Shown: in pieces, positions 42,305 through 49,234 of the stretch | Layout of the letters: the number at the start of each line of letters is the position of its first letter | Position numbering within the stretch: position 1 is the stretch's first letter | Assembly (NCBI GenBank): GCA_017449265.1 | Contig: JAFSJW010000076.1 | Coordinates: 1 to 49,234, forward strand | From: Treponema sp. | GTDB taxonomy: Bacteria; Spirochaetota; Spirochaetia; Treponematales; Treponemataceae | Length of the DNA stretch: 49,234 nt | Reading direction: 5' to 3' | Position numbers and translations under genes: made by a program | Notes under the pieces: generated by a model | Databases searched by the model: none | Seen by the model: the letters and a program-made list of their open reading frames with translations, nothing else | What the model was told of the DNA's origin: nothing

Positions 42305-42380
42305 AATCCATATTCGTAACGGACATGGCCGAAAAACTGCAATAAAAAGTTTTACCTGTCAAAAAGACAGGCCTTCGCAA

Positions 42381-44594
42381 TTACTCGCCCATAATCTCAT
42401 GCACGACTTCGGAAGGAGTTTTGTCGTAGTATAGAAATGCGTAGATTGCGCTCGCTTCCACAAGCTGCCGCCCGTAGTCCCTTGTTTCGGTGAACGGGAG
42501 CGTTTCCAAAAACAAATCCATGCTGATTCCGGCCGGCTCGTAGAATTTTTTCTTCGTTTTGTACCAGTCACTTCGTGCCGCGCGAATCCATCTGCGCACA
42601 TTTGTAAGACCGCCGTTGTAAGCAAAAAGCGCAAGAAGGACAGAATTTTTTTCTGTTCGTCCTATGAGCGATTTTAAGTAATGTGCCCCGAGCGTAAGAT
42701 TCGTTTCTGCGTCAAAAATATCGTAGTCGCCCAGCTTCAGTTTGCGCGCCTCGTCGTCGGCGGTTGCCTCCATGAGCTGGGTAAGCCCCATTGCCCCCGC
42801 GCGGCTTGAAATATTGCGGTCAAAGAAACTTTCCGTGCGCACGAGCGCGAACAGAATGTATTCGGGAATTTCCTGCGCCATGCATACATCAGCAATCTGA
42901 CTTTCGTACAAACGCGGATAGCACAGCTCCAGAAGCTCTTTGGAAATCATGCCGCCGCAATCGTTCTTTGCCCTGCTTGCGATTCTAAGGCTCTGGATTC
43001 CGTAGGAGAATTTTTCCTCCGTGTCGTATTTTTCGCAATTGCGCAAAAATGTTGCCGCGCGGATTGTGTCTTCAATTTTAAGATTATTCCTGTTCAAAAG
43101 CCACTCGGAATAAATCTGCTGAGGAAATCCGAACGCCACATACCCGGAAAGAAGTCTGCCTGAAAGAGCGGTCAAATTATTTTCCTCTGGCATAGCTTTT
43201 TTTCCATCCGCGCCAGAATTTTCTTTTTCAGAATCAGATTTTTTCGCATCGCCAGGAAAAAGCATCGCTTCGATTTGTTCTTTTTCGGTGATTTTAAGCC
43301 GCTCAAGCGCAAGAATCTTGTAGTAAAGGGAGCCTCCTCCAGAAAGAGCTTTCCTGAATGCGGCTTGTGCCTGCTCTGTGGCGTTCTTTCCGTCTGGTTT
43401 CACAAGTCCTTCCTCAATCAATCTTCCAGAAATGTACGAATATTTTGCGGCTGTTTTTTCCGAAAGATTCGCGCCTGTTTCGCTCCAAACCTGAAAAAAA
43501 TCATTCCACTTGTGGTTTGAGATTAGCAGCACGGAAAGCGACTCAAAGAAATCATCAAAATATTCGGGGCTGCTTATTATGTTTCCGTAAGTTTTCAGCG
43601 TTTCGATTATGTCATCGGTTGATGTGCGCAAAAGAAAATTCAGGAGATACCACAGGCAGTTATCTTTTTGCATCGGGTCAACGCTTGCTTCCAGCGCGGA
43701 CTTAAAGCGGCTTTTTGTTTGCGCCTGAAACCGTCCGTCTTTGTCATAAAGGCGCGCGGCGTAAAAAAGCGCGTAAAATTTCTTTGGCTCTGAAAGTTTT
43801 TCTGCTAGCGAGTCGAAGAATTTTGCCGTGGCGGAATAATCGTCTGCTCCGTAGAGAGCCGCTTTTCCAATGTCAGAAAGAAGCTGCTCCTCAACTTCCA
43901 GTTTTTCATTATCGTAGCATTTTAGAATCTGCTCGCAAACGCTGAATGCGTACTGGTATTTCTGCTGGTAGACCGAAACCCGAAAATCTATGACCATCTG
44001 TTCTCTTGAAACGGAAATATTCTGCACTTCATCTGATTCTTGTTGTATATGAATTTTTTTCAGCTGATTCGCAAGATAAATCTGATAAAACTGAAGATGA
44101 TGCATCGAAAGCGGGCGTGACACAGTCCAAGTAAAATATTCTTCCTCAAAGCGTGAGTCGTTTTTTTCAAGAAGACTTCGCATCCTAAGCTCAACAAGCT
44201 CGTTTGATGCCTTATTCAGATTAATACGCCGTGTGTACCGGAGGATTTGTGAGTATTCTTGATTTTTGAAAAATTCCTTGCACGCAATCAAAAGCGCATT
44301 ATCGTCGTTCCACCGTTCAATCAGGTATTTGGAGGCTTCTAGCCTTTGTGTTATGTTCCCGATTTGGGTAAGGGCCTCCGCGCTTCTTCTGGCCACAAGG
44401 TCAGTTCCGTTTTTTCTTGCAGCTGTGAAAAGCCGTATGGCCTCATCTTCTTTGTTATCGTCACACGCCCTTAGCCCGTAGTAATAATCGGAATCATATT
44501 TGAACTCAGACTGGGGGGAATTCGCATTCGTTTCCTTGCATGAAAAAAGAATCAATAGAATAGAAAAGAATAAAATACTTCGTATCATTTTCAT
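42381..44594 (-). CDS. Soluble-lytic-transglycosylase-like lipoprotein
   Basis: 737 residues with a lipobox (LILFSCKE, Cys19) and a long alpha-helical superhelix (about 30-560), as in Slt70. The C-terminal SLT domain has catalytic Glu588 in FALVRTESFFDRNISS, then GAMGLTQLM, AETNLTLGAHYL and LALFAYNGGLTNVRRW. It cuts peptidoglycan glycan strands to 1,6-anhydro ends. The start is only 28 bp from the divergent coaBC start, so promoters overlap there. A second ATG lies two codons in. Confidence 0.9.
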   Translation of the reverse strand: MKMIRSILFFSILLILFSCKETNANSPQSEFKYDSDYYYGLRACDDNKEDEAIRLFTAARKNGTDLVARRSAEALTQIGNITQRLEASKYLIERWNDDNALLIACKEFFKNQEYSQILRYTRRINLNKASNELVELRMRSLLEKNDSRFEEEYFTWTVSRPLSMHHLQFYQIYLANQLKKIHIQQESDEVQNISVSREQMVIDFRVSVYQQKYQYAFSVCEQILKCYDNEKLEVEEQLLSDIGKAALYGADDYSATAKFFDSLAEKLSEPKKFYALFYAARLYDKDGRFQAQTKSRFKSALEASVDPMQKDNCLWYLLNFLLRTSTDDIIETLKTYGNIISSPEYFDDFFESLSVLLISNHKWNDFFQVWSETGANLSEKTAAKYSYISGRLIEEGLVKPDGKNATEQAQAAFRKALSGGGSLYYKILALERLKITEKEQIEAMLFPGDAKKSDSEKENSGADGKKAMPEENNLTALSGRLLSGYVAFGFPQQIYSEWLLNRNNLKIEDTIRAATFLRNCEKYDTEEKFSYGIQSLRIASRAKNDCGGMISKELLELCYPRLYESQIADVCMAQEIPEYILFALVRTESFFDRNISSRAGAMGLTQLMEATADDEARKLKLGDYDIFDAETNLTLGAHYLKSLIGRTEKNSVLLALFAYNGGLTNVRRWIRAARSDWYKTKKKFYEPAGISMDLFLETLPFTETRDYGRQLVEASAIYAFLYYDKTPSEVVHEIMGE

Positions 44595-44616
44595 AAAATC
44601 AAAAAACCTCTAGAAT
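44588..44616 (+). promoter_or_regulatory. Predicted coaBC promoter, leaderless type
   Basis: TTTTCA (44588-44593), 17-bp spacer, TAGAAT (44611-44616), then 6 nt to the ATG at 44623. No Shine-Dalgarno. The -35 box lies within the first codons of the divergent lytic transglycosylase gene. Confidence 0.55.
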
Positions 44617-44622
44617 AAAAGT

Positions 44623-45807
44623 ATGCTAAAGAATAAAACAATCCTTCTCGGTGTTACCGGCTCAATTGCCGCTTACAAAGCAGCCTCTCTCGCAAGCATT
44701 CTTGTAAAGAATCATGCGACCGTTCATGTTATTATGACAGAACACGCGGTAAATATCATCAACCCAATAACATTTGAGACGCTTACCGGAAACAAATGCC
44801 TCATTGATACTTTCGACAGAAATTTTCAGTTCAATGTGGAGCATATTGCACTTGCAAAAAAGGCAGACCTTTTCATCGTAGCCCCTGCCACGGCGAACAC
44901 AATCGCAAAGCTGGCGCACGGTCTTGCGGACGATATGCTATCAACGACTTTTCTTGCCTGCAAGTGTCCCAAGCTAATTTCTCCAGCCATGAACACGAAT
45001 ATGCTTGAAAACCCGATTACTCAGAAAAATCTTGAGATTTGCGCCAGCTTCGGAATTAAAATCATAGAGCCGTCAGCAGGTCATCTTGCATGTGGAGACG
45101 ACGGCAAGGGAAAAATGCCAGAGCCGGAGCTTCTTTTTGAGCATATAGCCCATGAGATTGCATTTGACAAAGATTTGCTGGGAAAGAAAGTTCTTGTTAC
45201 GGCAGGTCCAACGCAGGAGGCGATTGACCCGGTTCGCTTCATCACGAATCACTCCACGGGAAAGATGGGGTTCGCTATTGCGCGGGCGGCGAGCATGAGA
45301 GGCGCGGAAGTGACGCTCGTTTCTGGCGTTGTGCATGAGAAGACACCGCTTTTTGTAAAAAGAATCGACATAAAGAGCGCGAAAGATATGTTCGAGGCGG
45401 TAAAAAAGAATTCGGACGACTGCGACATTGTGATTAAGTCCGCCGCCGTTGCGGATTACCGCCCTGCCGAATATGCGGACGAGAAAATGAAGAAGTCCGA
45501 CGACGAGCTTTCGATAAGACTTGAACGCACTGACGATATTTTGAAATATCTTGGCGAACATAAAGGAAATAAATTTCTTTGCGGATTTTCGATGGAAACC
45601 CAGAATATGATTGAAAACTCAAAGAAAAAGCTCGTGAAGAAAAATCTTGATATGATTGTGGCGAACAATCTGAAAGTAAAAGGCGCAGGATTCGGAACCG
45701 ACACGAACATTGTGACGATGATTACGAAAGATGGCGAGGTAGAGCTTCCTATTCTGAGCAAGGACGATGTTGCCCACAAGATTCTTGACGCGATTGCACA
45801 CTTTTGA
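44623..45807 (+). CDS. coaBC: Bifunctional phosphopantothenoylcysteine decarboxylase / phosphopantothenate-cysteine ligase
   Basis: Two successive steps of coenzyme A synthesis. 394 residues. The N-terminal CoaC flavoprotein domain has GVTGSIAAYKA, VAPATANTIAKLAHG, SPAMNTNMLENP and HLACGDDGKGKMPEP with the active Cys. The C-terminal CoaB domain begins at KKVLVTAGPTQEAIDPVRFI and includes NHSTGKMGFAIA, KSAAVADYRP and the late KKLVKKNLDMIVANN. Divergent from the lytic transglycosylase with 28 bp between starts. Confidence 0.96.
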   Translation: MLKNKTILLGVTGSIAAYKAASLASILVKNHATVHVIMTEHAVNIINPITFETLTGNKCLIDTFDRNFQFNVEHIALAKKADLFIVAPATANTIAKLAHGLADDMLSTTFLACKCPKLISPAMNTNMLENPITQKNLEICASFGIKIIEPSAGHLACGDDGKGKMPEPELLFEHIAHEIAFDKDLLGKKVLVTAGPTQEAIDPVRFITNHSTGKMGFAIARAASMRGAEVTLVSGVVHEKTPLFVKRIDIKSAKDMFEAVKKNSDDCDIVIKSAAVADYRPAEYADEKMKKSDDELSIRLERTDDILKYLGEHKGNKFLCGFSMETQNMIENSKKKLVKKNLDMIVANNLKVKGAGFGTDTNIVTMITKDGEVELPILSKDDVAHKILDAIAHF

Positions 45808-45850
45808 GCAAAGCACAATCAGGGGGATACCCCCTGCCCCCCTGTTATTT

Positions 45851-45896
45851 GGGGAGGGAAAACCCCTTAATTCCGAAGCAAGAGTTTTCCCTCCCC
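45851..45896. terminator. G/C-rich hairpin after coaBC
   Basis: 13-bp perfect arms, GGGGAGGGAAAAC and its complement, with a 20-nt loop, 43 bp after the coaBC stop. No T-run follows. Confidence 0.45.
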
Positions 45897-45913
45897 AATC
45901 CCCACCCTTTCCC
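45889..45913 (-). other. Canonical G-quadruplex motif (minus strand)
   Basis: Five C-runs on the + strand, CCC-T-CCCC-AAT-CCCC-A-CCC-TTT-CCC, give five G-runs with loops of 1-3 nt on the minus strand. It lies 0.9 kb before the phase-variable lipoprotein gene, at the edge of the repeat array. Confidence 0.7.
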
Positions 45914-46079
45914 GGCACGGTCGGGGCCACCCCGAACCCCGTCTGGAATTGCTCTTGGGATTTGTTCTAAAATTCAGAACTTAGAGCTGATTTGGGCTTG
46001 GTCAGGGCGGCGGTCATTGAGTAGCGCGAAGCGCGTATCGAAATGACAATCATGGAGGCTTGTTGGTGATTTGCTCTGG

Positions 46080-46740
46080 GGTTGGAACTCAGAGCTGGTT
46101 TGGACTTGGTCGGGCTGCTCCTCAGAATTGTTCTAAAACTCAGGACGGATTGCTAGTTCGGGCTGAGTCGCGGGGCGCGTTCCCCAGCCAGCAATCCGAC
46201 ACAAAAAAATACGCGTGCGCAGGTTCGCACCGCAAATTGGTGAGACAAACACCACTTACGCACAGTCACGAAGTTTGAGCGGGGCGGTTCTGAGCGGAGC
46301 GGATTTTTTTGCTACTGGGAGCTGATTGCTCTGAGGGCGCGTGCGAGGGATTAGTTCTGAGCTTGGGATTTAGAGCAGGCTCGGGCTTGGTCGGGTTGCT
46401 CCTCAGAATTGTTCTAAAACTCCGAACGGATTGCTAGCTCAGGCTGAGTCGCGGGCGCATTCCCAAGCCAGCAATCCGACACAAAAAGTGCGCAGCGTGA
46501 AGAAAAGCAGAAGGGCTTGGAGCGCTTGCAGGGTGCGAAGGAGCGAAGCGACTGAGACAAATACCGCTTACCCTGCACCGCGCGGAAAGCCCTGTCTTTT
46601 CTGGAAGCGCGCACTTTTTGCGACTTGGGGCTGATTGCTCTGGGACTGCTCCTCAGATTGATTCTAAAACTCAGAGCGGATTGTCGATTTGGGCTGAGTC
46701 GCGGGGCGCATTCCCAACGAAATTATCCGACACAAAAAAA
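46080..46740 (+). repeat. Tandem mosaic repeat array, about 265-bp period
   Basis: The block CTCCTCAGAATTGTTCTAAA recurs at 46118, 46389 and (one-end variant) 46649, spacings about 271 and 260. Each is followed about 40 bp later by GGCTGAGTCGCGGGGCGC-like sequence (about 46161, 46442, 46691) and then CCGACACAAAAA. The first two units continue with A-run to T-run inserts holding inverted repeats: 46202-46312 and 46482-46620, the latter with arms AAAAAGTGCGC/GCGCACTTTTT and an inner TGCAGGGT/ACCCTGCA pair. No coding region is supported in 45808-46801; 45960-46079 holds a partial unit and a GTCATT-to-AATGAC short repeat. Confidence 0.8.
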
Positions 46741-46762
46741 AGCTGACACAAACACGATTTTG

Positions 46763-46789
46763 TGATAAAATACTCTCGTATTTTTATCA
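46763..46789 (+). promoter_or_regulatory. Hairpin just before the lipoprotein ribosome-binding site
   Basis: Arms TGATAAAATAC and GTATTTTTATCA (one extra T) around TCTC, ending 1 nt before AGGGGT (46791-46796), which is 5 nt from the ATG at 46802. The stem could tune access to the ribosome-binding site. Confidence 0.45.
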
Positions 46790-46801
46790 TAGGGGTATGC
46801 C

Positions 46802-48887
46802 ATGAAAAAATCATTCTGTTTTATGAAAATCGTTTCTGCGCTTTTTGCGCTGGCACTGTTCGCTTCCTGCGACTCTGGCGGCGGCGGGGGCGGCGGAAGC
46901 TCGGGGGGGGGGTAATTCCAATAGCTCAGGCTCCACGAGCATAAGTATAACGATTCCAAAAGCACCTTCGGCAAGCTCTGACATAAATCTTCTGGGTGAA
47001 TTTTATCCGTCTGAAACGAGCGATTTCCTTTACGAAATCTACTTTGAGAACGATTCGTACAAAAGCGATCATAAAACCGCAAAAGCGGAAGGGAAGGTCA
47101 CTTTCGACAAAGTACCATACGACACCTACACTTTCTACCTTAAAATATGGGTTGATGAAAGGCAGGTTACGGAGCTTGACACAATACCAAAAGTGGCGAC
47201 GGTTTCCGCGACCGACAATACGGTGACTTTCTCTGACCTAAAAACGAGCAGTTACAGCCAGTGGTTCTTCGTGAAGAACGCGGCAGGGTTGTTCGATGCC
47301 ATCAGCAGAATCGAGGCTGGCGGCTATACTGCGGAGAAAAAAGCCAAGCTGTGCCTTCTGAACAACATCAAGGCTTCTGATTCAGTCCTTTCTGTCATCG
47401 CAGGAAAATACGAGCTGAAATACAACGATTTCAATATAACCGAGGATCTTTTCTCCGTGAGCATACCAGAGTTTACCGGCGGCTCGATTACGGCAATCCC
47501 CACGGATGCCGCCACAGGGGAGAAAGTCACGCTCACGGTAACGCCCGCTACAGGCATGAAGCTTTACTCGATTTCCGTGGGTGGCAATGACGCGACAGCT
47601 GGAATCAATACGACCACTGTTACTGAGGGAACGAAGTACGAATTCACCATGCCAGCATATAATGTTAATGTGAACGCGGTGTTCAAGCGGTATTACATGG
47701 TAACATTCCAAGATCATAATGAAAATACAGTGGACACGCGGGAATTTTATGAGGGCGACTCATACGACTTGTATAATATAAAAAATGCCATAACTCCTCC
47801 AGATGGGCGTACAATCGTCGCGTTCAAAGACACGGAGACTGGCACAATCTATGGGGAATCAAGTTTCGCGATGACATTCAGCAGCGAGAATTTCACTCCT
47901 GGCGATGTTACCCTTCGGGCGTGCCTTGACTTTACATATACGAATGATACCAACTACGGATATGAGATAGCTCCTAATACTTTCGACACTCAAAAAGGAA
48001 CATCTGCGAATCCGTATATGATGAATTTATATGGAGCGGACACGAGAAAGCAGATTAAGATTACGATAAGCGACTATGCCTGCGCAGATCCGGACACAGA
48101 TTTGTCTATTACTGTAGGAGGGGTTTTGAGTTCACCCTTTGACATAGAACATACGGGCGCAGTTTTTGTCGTCAAGATTTTACCGACGTTTACAACTCGT
48201 ATACCTCTAGCCACGCTGACCGTCACTGATTCTGCTACAGGTGCAACCAAGGATATTTATGTGACGGTTAAGGACAACAAAATCGGAACGAACCTCCCTG
48301 GCTCAACTCTGGCAGTGGGCGACATCGTGTTCAACGACGGAAGCTCGGTGACTTACAGCGATGACCTCGCGCTTACAGAAGAGCAGAAAGCCGCCGCAGT
48401 TGCGGTTATCTTTGATGCGAGCAACAAGAAGGGCGTTGGACTGCAGCAGGGAACTGGCAAGGCGTGGTGTACTAGCGATGCCACCGCATACAATGTGACT
48501 ACATATGCTACAAGCACGACGGACGGGTCTGAGAACATGGCGAGCATAAAAGGCGTTTCTGACTGGGGTACAGATGGTGCGAAGTACCCTGCTTTCTCGT
48601 ATGCCGATTCATATAGTGCAACTGGATTTACAAGTGGCTGGTATCTTCCTGCAAAAGACGAGCTGGAGACGCTATACAACAACATAACCGCCGTGAACAG
48701 CGCGTTGACGAATATTGGGGCTACGCAATTGAATACAAGCTCTTCTAGTTATTATCGGTCGTCCAGTCAGTACGCTGGCGACGCCATCTGTACCTGGGTT
48801 GTCGGTTTTGGGGCGGGCGATCTGATCAACGATGGCAGCAAGTACTACGGGGACGGGTTCTCGGTTTGCGTTATTAGGAAGTTCTAG
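46802..48887 (+). CDS. Phase-variable surface lipoprotein, frameshifted at poly-G
   Basis: Translation from 46802 gives a lipoprotein signal (MKKSFCFMKIVSALFALA, then LFASC, Cys about 23) and a Gly-rich linker, then hits TAA at 46913 after a 10-G run. The next 1.97 kb is open in another frame to TAG at 48885. Removing one G (or adding two) joins them into a 694-residue protein. Downstream domains: an unknown N-terminal part, InlB/Flg_new_2-like repeats (GGSITAIPTDAATGEKVTLT, then YYMVTFQDHNENTVDTREFY), and a C-terminal DUF1566-like C-type-lectin region (SGWYLPAKDELETLYNNI, YYRSSSQYAGD). A surface-adhesin role is likely. The bracketing repeats are described separately. Confidence 0.75.
46903..46912 (+). 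repeat. Homopolymeric G tract (10 G) in the lipoprotein gene
   Basis: Ten consecutive G directly before the in-frame TAA. Nine G would give reading-through in frame, so the tract acts as an on/off switch by slippage. A sequencing length error is the alternative. Confidence 0.8.
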
Positions 48888-49234
48888 GGCGGAGTAGCAC
48901 CTTTGGCGTTGCCAAAGGTGCGGTTGCTTGCAAGTGATTCGTTCTGAGCTTGGAACTCAGAGCTAATTCGGGCTTGGTCGGGCTGCCCCTCAGATTGATT
49001 CTAAAACTCAGAACGGATTGCCATTTTGGGCTGAGTCGGGGCGGTTCTACAGGATAAATCTAAAATTGGGACGAGTCCGCGAGATTTTGCTTTGCAAAAT
49101 CTCGGCCACCTTGTGCGAAGCACAAGGTGCGTCTGCGTTATCAGGAAGTTCTAGGGCGGAGTAGCACCTTTGGCGTTGCCAAAGGTGCTGTTGCTTGCAA
49201 GTGATTTGTTCTGGGGGTTGGAACTCAGAGCTAA
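48866..49234 (+). repeat. Duplicated gene tail, hairpins and repeat modules
   Basis: 48866-48965 and 49131-49234 are near-identical and both start with codons for VCVIRKF and stop, differing silently (ATT/ATC). Each carries the perfect hairpin GCACCTTTGGC-GTT-GCCAAAGGTGC. Between them are mosaic modules (TCAGATTGATTCTAAAACTC at about 48990-49009, GGGCTGAGTCGGGGCGG) and two more perfect triloop palindromes at 49080-49104 and 49107-49129. No gene is supported after 48887. Confidence 0.8.

Noticed and set aside
46118..46672. CRISPR array
   Set aside because: Repeats are long, mosaic and about 265 bp apart with palindromic inserts, unlike 25-40 bp repeats with uniform spacers, and no cas gene is present.
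46802..48887. Complete diversity-generating retroelement
   Set aside because: The C-type-lectin-like end fits, but no reverse transcriptase, template repeat or adenine-biased variation is visible in the window.

Overview
The window looks like chromosome of a host-associated Treponema-type spirochaete. The evidence is indirect: mixed GC content with AT-rich promoters, many lipoproteins and outer-membrane barrel proteins, a UDP-GlcNAc enolpyruvyl transferase (MurA) with Asp in place of the fosfomycin-target Cys, an enlarged PRPP synthetase, DUF3990 and Rpn families, and many small palindromic intergenic repeats. No rRNA or tRNA gene, CRISPR array, phage or complete insertion sequence was recognised. 

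Layout. 1-8.6 kb is mostly core metabolism: an Rpn-nuclease tail, a DUF2974 hydrolase, prs, an MBL hydrolase, a RelB-like protein carrying 36-bp tandem repeats, pfkA with an overlapping FMN-dependent oxidoreductase, and a dicarboxylate/amino-acid symporter with a soluble N-terminal domain. 8.6-11.6 kb is a small toxin-antitoxin island: a PIN toxin with its antitoxin, a 114-bp mobile-looking leader element, palindromes, small unknown genes, a broken gene, and a DUF3990 pair. 11.7-15.6 kb reads leftward: an RluA synthase, an omptin-like protease, a cytidylate-kinase-like protein and purA. 15.7-26.8 kb has envelope genes (secreted protein, NfeD, short Omp85 protein), an aromatic amino-acid lyase, a two-component system with two secreted neighbours, a FabF-type ketosynthase, a glucosaminidase lipoprotein and murA. 

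27-37.6 kb holds a formylglycine-generating-enzyme-like secreted protein, an EEP lipoprotein, hisC, an HD-GYP protein, a large TPR protein and an EAL protein with a degenerate GGDEF domain; the HD-GYP and EAL proteins suggest local cyclic-di-GMP turnover. 38-45.8 kb has YegP (behind the second copy of the 114-bp leader element), fthC-pepT, an FGGY kinase overlapping a HAD phosphatase, a lytic transglycosylase lipoprotein, and coaBC divergent from it. 

45.8-49.2 kb is the most unusual part. A roughly 265-bp mosaic repeat recurs three times, next to a canonical G-quadruplex motif. It is followed by a large surface lipoprotein gene split by a 10-G tract: the signal peptide and the body are out of frame by one base, so the gene reads as phase-off. 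The same repeat modules resume after the gene, and its last eight codons plus downstream hairpin are duplicated. Together these suggest a phase-variable surface antigen lying within a repeat array that may be recombinogenic. Several genes also have a good -10 box only 6-7 nt before the ATG and no Shine-Dalgarno sequence, suggesting leaderless transcripts.
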